Source: DASRFA01 sp035651755
GTDB taxonomy: Bacteria > Desulfobacterota > Binatia > UBA12015
Length of the DNA: 21,836 bases
Assembly (NCBI GenBank): GCA_035651755.1
Contig: DASRFA010000021.1
Location: 1-21,836 of the forward strand
Direction: 5' to 3'
The notes beneath the pieces are model-generated. The model saw only the letters and a list, made by a program, of their open reading frames with translations. It searched no databases and had not been told where the DNA came from. A program made the position numbers and the translations under genes. Positions 15,420-21,836 of the stretch are shown one piece after another (within the stretch, counting starts at the first letter, position 1; the number at the start of each line of letters is the position of its first letter).

Positions 15420-17594
15420 TTACTTGCAGCCCAGCGTGCTGCCGGGGGTGTTGAAGAGGCAGCCCAACGGCGGGGCGCCCGAGAAGGTCACCTCGCCGCA
15501 GAGGCCGGTCGCGGCGGTGGGCGCGTCGAGGACCATGGTCGCCGACAGCGGCACGTCGACGGGGAGTGTCGCGTAGCTTCCGCCCCGGCCGGACACGTTG
15601 AACTTGACGACGTCGGGGTGCGCGCCGCTCGTGCTGAGCTTCACCTTGTTCACGACGCCGTCGATCGCGTCGTGGCTCCGGAAGGTGTGGCTCGTCCCGG
15701 CCTTGTTCGCCGTCCAGCCCGTCCGCGTGAGCGGGTCGTACGCTCCGCCCGGGACCTCGACGTCGAAGAGCGGCGCTCCGGCCTCGTCCTCGACGATCAC
15801 GCGGACGCCCTGCGCCTCGGGCAAGAGGGTCGGCGGGGATGCGAAGTCGAGCGCGCCGGTGAAGCTGAACGTGTCGTCGCCGCCGCCGGTCGTGTACTTC
15901 GTGAGCTTGAGGCGCGCGGTCGAGACGGCGACGCCGTTCGTGCACGGATCGCACGCGTCGCCGAGGCCGTCCAGGTCGCCGTCGAGCTGCTGGGGATCGG
16001 GATCGACCGGGCAGATGTCGATCAGGTCGCACACGGTGTCGCCGTCGCCGTCCGGGAGCTTCTGGTCGCTCGGGCACGAGCCGCTCGCGCCGTCGCACGA
16101 CTCGGTGATGTCGCACACGTCGACCGCGGGCCGGCACACGGTGCCCGCCGAGACGACCGTGCAGGTGTCGGTGCAGCAGTCACCGCCGATCACGGCGCCG
16201 CCGTCGCATTGCTCGCCCGGATCCAGCGTTCCGTTGCCGCAGTCGTCGAGCAGGTAGCGGGCGACGGTGAAGTTGTCGTCGCTCGCGGTCCGGCTCGCAC
16301 CGGCGGCGACGATCTTGCGATCGGTCTGGATCGCGACGCCGTTCGCCGCCGTCTCGGGTCCGGTCCCGACGACCGTCGTCACGATGCCGGTGCCGCCGAA
16401 GTTCGTGTCGAGGCTGCCGTTCGCGTTGTAGCGCACGACCTCCCAGTCGTTGCTCCCGGAATTCGTCGCCTTCCCGGCGACGACGAAGCGGCCGCTGTCG
16501 AAGAGCGCGATCCCGTCGGCCTCGGAGCCGGTTCCGATCTGCGTGGTGAGGATGCCGGTGCCGTTCAACCCCGGGTCGAGCGTTCCGGTCGAGTCGACGC
16601 GCGCGACGCCGATGTGGCGCTGCGTGCCGGGTCCAAAGCGCGCCTGTCCCGCGATCAGAATCATGCCATCGGGCTGAAGCGCGAGCGCGCGCGCGTCGTC
16701 GTTGCCGAGGCCGAAGTGGATCCGCTTCCAGCCGGTGCCGCCGCCGAAGGTCGTGTCGAGCGCGCCGGCCGTGGTGAAGCGCGCGACCAGCATGTCCTCT
16801 GACGAGCCGAACGCGCTCAGCCCGGCGATCACGATCTTGCCGTCCGGCTGGATGGCGATCGCGCGTGCCTCGTCGTCGCCGGCGTTCCCGCCGGTGCCGA
16901 TCGGGACGGACACCTTGCCGTCGCCGCTGAACGTCGTGTCGAGCGTGCCGTCGGGCAGATAGCGCGCCAGCGCGAGGTCGCGGTTCGCGCCGTTGTGGCT
17001 GTAGCCCGCGGCGACGATCCTCCCGTCGCTCTGGATGGCGACCGCGAGCGCCTCGTCGTTCACCGTCCCGATCGCGGTCGTGACGATGCCGCCGCTCCCG
17101 AAGTCGCCGTCGAGCGTCCCGTCGGGGAGGTAGCGGACGAGCGCGAAGTCCTCGTTGCCGCCGTTCCGGCTGAAGCCGGCGACGACGATCTTCTGATCGT
17201 CCTGGACGGCGACGGCGAACGCGCGGTCGATCGCGTTCGTCGGCCCGACGGGCGTGATCACCTTGCCGGTGCCGTTGAACGACGAGTCGAGCGTGCCGTT
17301 CAGGAGGTAGCGCGCGACGCTGAAGTCGTCGCCGGTCGCGTTGGTCGTCGAGTAGCCGGCGACGACGATGCGGTCGTCGGCCTGGATCGCGACCGCCCGC
17401 CCGACGTCGGCGAGGGTCCCGACCGGCGTCTTCACGATGCCGCCGGTCCCGAACGTCGGGTCGAGCGCGCCGGACTGCGCGCGCGCGGCGCTCGCGAGCG
17501 CGAGGAGCGCGCAAGCGGCCGCCCAGGCGACCGGGCGCGGGCGGTACGCGAAGCGGTAGCGAACGGGGGCCGGCATGAAGCTCGGGTGCGGCAC
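15420..17594 (-). CDS. Secreted seven-repeat delta-60 protein with Cys-rich, Asp-rich and C-terminal domains
   Basis: 724 aa from GTG 17594, which has GGAGG 6 nt upstream; ATG 17576 is a weaker alternative. A signal peptide ends ASAARA|QS. Residues about 36-450 hold seven repeats of 56-60 aa, each LDxxFxGxG, IxTxxG, AxAxAIQxDGKIVxAG, ARYLxDGT, consistent with a seven-bladed beta-propeller. Next is CGNGTLDPGEQCDGG (from 452), a DUF4215/myxobacterial Cys-rich-type motif, then a thrombospondin type-3-like Asp-rich calcium loop (DGDGDTVCD, DGDLDGLGDACD). A beta-rich domain of about 170 aa follows (VSTARLKLTKYTTGGGDDTFSF onward) that I cannot assign. The architecture suggests a calcium-stabilised extracellular or surface protein; the ligand is unknown. 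Confidence 0.85.
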   Translation of the reverse strand: MPHPSFMPAPVRYRFAYRPRPVAWAAACALLALASAARAQSGALDPTFGTGGIVKTPVGTLADVGRAVAIQADDRIVVAGYSTTNATGDDFSVARYLLNGTLDSSFNGTGKVITPVGPTNAIDRAFAVAVQDDQKIVVAGFSRNGGNEDFALVRYLPDGTLDGDFGSGGIVTTAIGTVNDEALAVAIQSDGRIVAAGYSHNGANRDLALARYLPDGTLDTTFSGDGKVSVPIGTGGNAGDDEARAIAIQPDGKIVIAGLSAFGSSEDMLVARFTTAGALDTTFGGGTGWKRIHFGLGNDDARALALQPDGMILIAGQARFGPGTQRHIGVARVDSTGTLDPGLNGTGILTTQIGTGSEADGIALFDSGRFVVAGKATNSGSNDWEVVRYNANGSLDTNFGGTGIVTTVVGTGPETAANGVAIQTDRKIVAAGASRTASDDNFTVARYLLDDCGNGTLDPGEQCDGGAVIGGDCCTDTCTVVSAGTVCRPAVDVCDITESCDGASGSCPSDQKLPDGDGDTVCDLIDICPVDPDPQQLDGDLDGLGDACDPCTNGVAVSTARLKLTKYTTGGGDDTFSFTGALDFASPPTLLPEAQGVRVIVEDEAGAPLFDVEVPGGAYDPLTRTGWTANKAGTSHTFRSHDAIDGVVNKVKLSTSGAHPDVVKFNVSGRGGSYATLPVDVPLSATMVLDAPTAATGLCGEVTFSGAPPLGCLFNTPGSTLGCK

Positions 17595-17800
17595 GAGGAT
17601 CCTCCAGAGGGGGGCGGCAGGGCCCGCGTCGCGATGATGCGGCCGCGCGCCCGGACTCCGCAAGCCAAAAGCGCGCGCCGGCCGGCCACCGGCAGACCGG
17701 ACGGACGCGTCGAGCGAGCGACCGCCATGGCGAGCGCCCTCCTTGGAGAGCGAGGCGGCGCCGGCGGTACGTCGAGAAGCAGCGCGCCGGCCCGAGAGGG

Positions 17801-20314
17801 TCAGCCCGTGACGGCGACGCCCTCGGCGACGAAGCGATCGATCTCCTCGGCCGAGTATCCGACCTCTGCGAGGACCGCCCGCGTGTGCTGTCCGAGGGTC
17901 GGCGCCGGGTGTGCCGCCCCCGGCGTCCGCGACAGGCGCGCGAGCGGGGCGAGCCGGCGATGGCGGCCGAAGCTCGGGTGCTCGACCTCCGCGAGGAAGC
18001 CCGCGTCGCGGGCGATCGGGTCGTGGACGATCGCGCGCGCGACCGGCCCCGGGGCGAGCTCGGCGCACCCGAGGTCGGCCGCGACGAGGTCGCGCTCCCA
18101 GTCGGCGGCGCTCCGGCGCGCGAGGATCCGGCCGAGCGCGTCGGCGAGCGCGCCGTCGTTCGACGCGCGGTCGGCCGGCGTCGCGAACCGGCGATCGCCC
18201 GCGAGATCGCCCCAGGGGGCGAGCGCCCGGCAGAGTGCATCCCACTCCTTCGGCTTCGGCGCGGCGAGGAAGATCCAGCCCGACGCCGCCTCGTACAGGC
18301 GGTAGAGCGCCGAGTGGCCGTAGAGGAGCGCGTCGGGCGAGCGGCAATCCGCGCGCCCGTCGTAGTCGATGCAGTCGCCGCCGACCGCGTACGCCGTCGT
18401 GCACAGCATCGACGTCAGGATGTCGTCGGAGACACCGCTCCGCGCGCGGCCCAGCAGGCCGAGGAGAAGGGCGGTCGCGACGCCGAGCGCCGCGCAGCCG
18501 TCGGCGTTGCCGGGCGCCTGGGCGGCCAGGTTGAGGCGGATCGACGCCGGCTTGATGTCGGCGAGCGCGAGATCCGGGCCGTGCGGGATCGACGGCCCCG
18601 CCTGCAGCAGCGCTGCCCCGCTCGCGACCCCGATCGTCGGCGCGAACGCGGGCTTCCGCGCGCACGGTCCGTCGACGCCGTAGCCGGGAGCGGAGAGGTA
18701 GACGAGGCGCGGGTTCTCGCGCCGAAGCGACGCCGCGTCGACGCCGAGCCGCTCCGCGACGCCCGCGCGGTAGCTCATGAGGACGACATCGCTCCGCCGC
18801 GCGAGCCGGTGGACGACCTCGCGCGCCTCCTCGCGCTCGAGGTCGAGCGCCACGCTCTCCTTCCCCTGGAGGACCTTGACGGCGCCCGCGTCGGGGAACG
18901 GCATCACGTGGCGCATCGGCTCGCCGGCAATCGGCTCGATCTTGACGACGCGCGCGCCCAGGTCGGCCAGGATCGCGGTGCCGTAGGGCGCGGCGTACCA
19001 GAGGCCGAGCTCGAGGATCGTGACGCCGGCGAGCGGGCCGGGCCGCGCCCCGGCGTGCGCACGATCCGCCTCGTCCAGTGCGTCCGCCGGCTGCGGTGCG
19101 GCCACGGGCGCCGCCGTGACGGGCGCGGCCGGCGCGTCCTCGATCTCCGCGAGCGCGGCCGCGGTGTGCGCGCCGAGCTCCGGCGCAGGGCCGCGCGGCG
19201 CGATCGGGGTCGCGGCGAAGCGCGCGAACGGCGCGAGCTGACGCGTGCGTCCGGCGCGCGGGTCGTCGAGCTCGACGACGTGGCGGTTGTGCCGCATCTG
19301 CGGGTGGTCGAGCACCTCGCGCGTCTGCCGGAAGACCTCGGCCCACACGTTCGGGTGGGCGTCGAAGACCTCCTGCCACTCCGCGACGGTTCGCCCGCGC
19401 GCAGCCTCGAGCAGGATCTCCCAGAAGCGCTCGCGCTTCTCCTCGGTCTCGAAGTCGGGCGCCGACCGCCACTCCGGGTCGTCGAACATCCACGCGAGGC
19501 CGAGGACCTCCATGAACTCCCGGAAGAGGTGCGGCGATGTCTGCGAGAACTGGAGCCAGCGACCGTCCTTCGTCAAGCAAACGAGGAGGCGGAACGCGAA
19601 GCCCTGGGTCGGCACGCCGCGCTCGGAATACGGCGCCTGCGGCGTGTACGCCGTCGGGTAGCGCTCGCACACGATGCGGAGGAACCACTCCCACGGGTCG
19701 TGCGCGGCGAGGCCCTGCACGAGCGACGATTCGACGTGCTGGCCGCGGCCGCTTCGCTCGCGCTCCCAGAGCGCGGCGAGAGCGCCGTGGAGCGCCGTGT
19801 GGGCGGCGCTGAAGCTCGCGTAGCGCGCGGCGGGGAACGCCGGGCCCGCGCGCGGCGCCATCCCCGCGACGTGCGACATCGCGCCGAGCTTCGCGAGCAC
19901 GACCCCCTCGTACCCCTTCCGCGACGCGAACGGCCCACGGCTTCCGAAGCCGGTGATCGACACGTGGACCAGGCGTGGATTGCGCTCCGCGAGCGCCGGC
20001 CAGCCGAGGCCGAGGCGATCGGCGACGCCCGGCCGGAACGACTCGACCAGCACGTCGGCCCGCTCCGCGAGCCGCCGGGCGGCGTCGCGGTCGCCCGCCT
20101 TCCGGAGGTCGAGGACGGCGCTCCGCTTGCCGCGCAGCCAGAACGGGAAGGCGGGCTCGCGGCGGAGCGCGTCGCCGCCCGGCGGCTCGACGTGGAGGAC
20201 GTCGGCGCCGTAGTCCGCGAGCACCAGCGTCGCGAGCGCGCCGGGAAGGGCGCGCGACAGGTCGACGACGCGCAGGCCGGCGAGCGGCGGCGCGGGCTCG
20301 GGCACGGCGCTCAT
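17801..20314 (-). CDS. Two-domain CaiB/BaiF-type (family III) CoA-transferase
   Basis: 837 aa, about twice the length of a single family III CoA-transferase (around 400 aa). Domain 1 (about 10-390) starts PPLAGLRVVDLSRALPGALA and domain 2 (about 421-837) starts GPLAGVTILELGLWYAAPYG; an Ala/Pro-rich linker joins them. Both have the ADLGARVVKIEP-like segment and the RGKxSxxLDL motif. By hand alignment to the conserved D-(17)-R spacing before the RxRxG motif, domain 2 keeps Asp 605 (NADG) as the putative acyl-anhydride nucleophile. Domain 1 has Ser 167 (YASFSAAH) at that position and may be structural. Family III enzymes move CoA between carboxylic acids. Its ATG overlaps the DUF35 stop (ATGA, 20311-20314), indicating translational coupling. 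The CoA donor and substrate are unknown. Confidence 0.88.
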   Translation of the reverse strand: MSAVPEPAPPLAGLRVVDLSRALPGALATLVLADYGADVLHVEPPGGDALRREPAFPFWLRGKRSAVLDLRKAGDRDAARRLAERADVLVESFRPGVADRLGLGWPALAERNPRLVHVSITGFGSRGPFASRKGYEGVVLAKLGAMSHVAGMAPRAGPAFPAARYASFSAAHTALHGALAALWERERSGRGQHVESSLVQGLAAHDPWEWFLRIVCERYPTAYTPQAPYSERGVPTQGFAFRLLVCLTKDGRWLQFSQTSPHLFREFMEVLGLAWMFDDPEWRSAPDFETEEKRERFWEILLEAARGRTVAEWQEVFDAHPNVWAEVFRQTREVLDHPQMRHNRHVVELDDPRAGRTRQLAPFARFAATPIAPRGPAPELGAHTAAALAEIEDAPAAPVTAAPVAAPQPADALDEADRAHAGARPGPLAGVTILELGLWYAAPYGTAILADLGARVVKIEPIAGEPMRHVMPFPDAGAVKVLQGKESVALDLEREEAREVVHRLARRSDVVLMSYRAGVAERLGVDAASLRRENPRLVYLSAPGYGVDGPCARKPAFAPTIGVASGAALLQAGPSIPHGPDLALADIKPASIRLNLAAQAPGNADGCAALGVATALLLGLLGRARSGVSDDILTSMLCTTAYAVGGDCIDYDGRADCRSPDALLYGHSALYRLYEAASGWIFLAAPKPKEWDALCRALAPWGDLAGDRRFATPADRASNDGALADALGRILARRSAADWERDLVAADLGCAELAPGPVARAIVHDPIARDAGFLAEVEHPSFGRHRRLAPLARLSRTPGAAHPAPTLGQHTRAVLAEVGYSAEEIDRFVAEGVAVTG

Positions 20315-20781
20315 CGCGCGCGCGCCGGCCGGAAGCGCGGCAGGACGACGCCGGGCGACGGCTCGTCCCACGCCACCTCGACCGCGACGCCGACGGCGAT
20401 CGCGTCGGCCGGCACGTCGAGGAGGTTCGTGATCAGCCGCGCGCCCGGCGCGTCGTCGAGCTCGACCACCGCGACGTTGTACGGGACGTCGCGCGCGAGG
20501 GCGGGGACGGCGGCGTGGTGGACGACCGTGTAGCTGAAGACGCGCCCGCGCCCGGACACGACGGGCCACTCGCTGCGCGCGGAGCCGCAGCGCGGGCAGC
20601 CCGGGAGCGGCGGATGGCGGAACCGCCCGCAATCGCAGCAGCGCTGCACGCGGAGCTCGCGCCGCCGGCACGCCTCCCAGAAGGGGCTCGTCTCGCGGTC
20701 GGGGTGAACGTCGGCCAGCGCCGAGAGGAGCCCGCTGCCGCCGTCGCGCCCGTCGCCGGCCTGCTCTCGCTCGTCGGTCAT
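20311..20781 (-). CDS. DUF35 zinc-ribbon/OB-fold protein, partner of the thiolase-like enzyme
   Basis: 156 aa. The rubredoxin-type zinc ribbon has C48-x2-C51 and C62-x2-C65 (CCDCGRFRHPPLPGCPRCGS), preceded by the helix TSPFWEACRRRELRVQRC typical of DUF35 N-termini. The OB-fold part contains GRGRVFSYTVVHHA and LITNLLDVPADAIAVGVAVEVAWDE. DUF35 proteins bind thiolase-superfamily partners and acyl-CoA, as in the Ltp2-ChsH2 steroid side-chain aldolase and archaeal acetoacetyl-CoA thiolase complexes. ATG 20781 lies 4 nt after the thiolase-like stop and its TGA overlaps the CoA-transferase ATG, so the three genes look like one coupled operon. Confidence 0.9.
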   Translation of the reverse strand: MTDEREQAGDGRDGGSGLLSALADVHPDRETSPFWEACRRRELRVQRCCDCGRFRHPPLPGCPRCGSARSEWPVVSGRGRVFSYTVVHHAAVPALARDVPYNVAVVELDDAPGARLITNLLDVPADAIAVGVAVEVAWDEPSPGVVLPRFRPARAR

Positions 20782-20785
20782 CGCG

Positions 20786-21836
20786 TCATCTCCGGAGGAC
20801 GAGCGAGCTCGTCGGGAGGTTGCTCGGACCGGCGGTCACGAGCGCGATCTCGGCGTCCTTCACCTGGCAGTGCGCGGTGCCGCGCAGCTGGCGGACGCCT
20901 TCGATGACGTGCGTCATGCCGAGCAGGTAGACCTCCGACAGATTGCCGCCGTGCGTGTTCACCGGAAGGCGGCCGCCCTCGAAGTGGAGGCCGCCGTCCT
21001 CGACGAACGCGCCCGACTCGCCGCGCCCGCAGAAGCCGTAGTCCTCGAGCTGGAGGAGGACCATGCCGCTGAAGTGATCGTAGAGGAGCGCGACGTCGAC
21101 GTCCTCCGGCCCGACGCCGGCCTGCGCCCACAGGCGCTTCGCGAGGTGGGCGTGCCCCGCCGAGACGTAGAGCTCCTCGGGCTGGTTCTGCGACGTGAGC
21201 CCGGCGCCCCAGAGCGCGTCGCCGCCCTGCGCGCCCGCCATGACGTAGACCGGCCTCTGCGCGAGGTCGCGCGCGCGCTCGGCCGACGTGACCAGGACGA
21301 CGGCGCCGCCGTCGTTCTCCTGGCAGCAGTCGAAGAGGCGGAACGGATCCGCGATCATGCGCGACGACTGGTGCTGGTCGATCGTGAGCGGGGTCCGCTT
21401 CAGCGCGCGCGGGTTCCGCTCGGCGTGCCGTCGCGTGGCGACCGCGACCTCCGCGAGGTGGCGCGGCGTCGTCCCGTAGCGGTGCATGTGTCGGCGGAAG
21501 AGGAGGGCGAAGAACTGCGCGGGCGAGATGAGACCGAACGGCCGGTGGAAGTCGCTCGCCGGGTCGGCCGCGATCTGCGCCGAGCCGTAGGACGCGCCGA
21601 AGCGCGCGTGCGGCGGCTGCGTGATGACCTTGTAGACCATCACGACCGACGCCTGACCCGCCGCGACCGCCGCGGCCGCGTTCGCGATCGCGCCGCACGT
21701 TCCGCCGCCGCCGCCGCCGTGGACCATGTTGGACCAGTTCACGCTCGGGATCCCGAGCGCCGGAGCGAGCACGCTCGGGTCGAGCTTCTCGACGGAGTAG
21801 GTCGCGAAGCCGTCGACATCGCGGCGCGCGAGGCCG
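20786..21836 (-). CDS. Thiolase-superfamily / lipid-transfer-type protein (5' end outside window)
   Basis: 349 C-terminal residues are visible; the frame stays open to the right edge (GLARRDVDGFATYSVEKLDPS), so only the N-terminus is missing. LLYDHFSGMVLLQLEDYGFCGRGE and LPVNTHGGNLSEVYLLGMTHVIE are characteristic of SCP-x/lipid-transfer thiolase-like proteins. The usual nucleophilic Cys position falls on Gly in HGGGGGGTCGAIANAA, where the only Cys is four residues later, and the canonical GHP His motif near the C-terminus is replaced by NLSEVY. Catalysis is therefore more likely retro-aldol or acyl-binding, as in Ltp2-type enzymes, than classical thiolysis. Its stop is 4 nt before the DUF35 ATG. 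Steroid, acyl or aromatic side-chain metabolism are options. Confidence 0.88.
   Translation of the reverse strand, partial: GLARRDVDGFATYSVEKLDPSVLAPALGIPSVNWSNMVHGGGGGGTCGAIANAAAAVAAGQASVVMVYKVITQPPHARFGASYGSAQIAADPASDFHRPFGLISPAQFFALLFRRHMHRYGTTPRHLAEVAVATRRHAERNPRALKRTPLTIDQHQSSRMIADPFRLFDCCQENDGGAVVLVTSAERARDLAQRPVYVMAGAQGGDALWGAGLTSQNQPEELYVSAGHAHLAKRLWAQAGVGPEDVDVALLYDHFSGMVLLQLEDYGFCGRGESGAFVEDGGLHFEGGRLPVNTHGGNLSEVYLLGMTHVIEGVRQLRGTAHCQVKDAEIALVTAGPSNLPTSSLVLRR

Noticed and set aside
15129..16802. Plus-strand open frame opposite the delta-60 repeat protein
   Set aside because: Charged, repetitive translation mirrors the delta-60 DNA repeats; the minus-strand frame carries signal peptide, repeats and Cys-rich motif.
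17641..17710. Mobile-element end or terminator in the GC-rich gap between the CoA-transferase and the delta-60 gene
   Set aside because: Only short GCCGG/CCGGC self-complementarity followed by TTTT on the minus strand; no terminal repeats or transposase.
17432..17728. Small minus-strand ORF with AAGGAGG upstream of ATG 17728
   Set aside because: It overlaps about 160 bp of the delta-60 protein in another frame, is Arg/Ser-rich and shows no family features; the Shine-Dalgarno-like match is probably chance.

Overview
The window is 21.8 kb of very GC-rich bacterial DNA with tightly packed genes. The genes suggest a Gram-negative organism of deltaproteobacterial type, for example Myxococcota, Desulfobacterota or Candidatus Binatota. 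The clues are a FadL-type outer-membrane porin, two lipoprotein signal peptides, secreted delta-60-repeat proteins, a myxobacterial-type Cys-rich/DUF4215-like motif next to a thrombospondin-type-3-like Asp-rich stretch, and acyl-CoA genes of the CaiB, thiolase-like and DUF35 families. No rRNA, tRNA, CRISPR array or transposase was seen. The lineage is an inference; no marker gene is present.

Layout, left to right. (1) 1-173 minus is the start of a membrane signalling protein cut by the window edge. Divergent from it are a multi-pass glycosyltransferase-like protein (337-2010), a nitroreductase (2020-2616) and a FadL-type transporter (2744-4093). (2) A secreted M28 peptidase lies convergent on the minus strand (4104-5906). 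A 523-bp gap then holds two tandem-repeat arrays in opposite orientations around an AT-rich palindrome. (3) On the plus strand follow an acyl-CoA ligase (6430-7989), a reprolysin-like metalloprotease fused to seven delta-60 repeats (8060-10762), an AcpA/phospholipase C-type phosphoesterase (10822-12261) and a class II fructose-bisphosphate aldolase (12284-13207). (4) On the minus strand is a PIG-L deacetylase lipoprotein (13204-14130). It diverges from a small Cys-containing secreted protein (14355-14756) across an 11-bp tandem repeat. (5) On the minus strand are a two-CBS-domain protein (14828-15262) and a 724-aa secreted seven-repeat delta-60 protein (15420-17594). (6) A tightly coupled minus-strand operon reads in from the right edge: thiolase-like protein (partial), DUF35 zinc-ribbon/OB-fold protein, then a double CaiB-type CoA-transferase (17801-20314).

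How the genes may work together (inference). FadL (uptake of hydrophobic substrates), the acyl-CoA ligase (activation) and the thiolase-like/DUF35/CoA-transferase operon (processing of acyl-CoA thioesters) fit a cell that degrades fatty, sterol-like or aromatic acids. The peptidase, metalloprotease, phosphoesterase and delta-60 proteins form a secreted or envelope set.

The most unusual structure is the repeat locus at 5930-6331. Eight copies of a shared ~21-bp core (five on one side, three on the other) point outward from a near-perfect 16-bp palindrome, between two divergent genes. The next most interesting items are the seven-fold delta-60 repeats in two unrelated protein architectures, the CoA-transferase whose first domain has Ser where the catalytic Asp is expected, the thiolase-like protein without its usual Cys/His residues, and the 11-bp phased repeats at 14201-14244.
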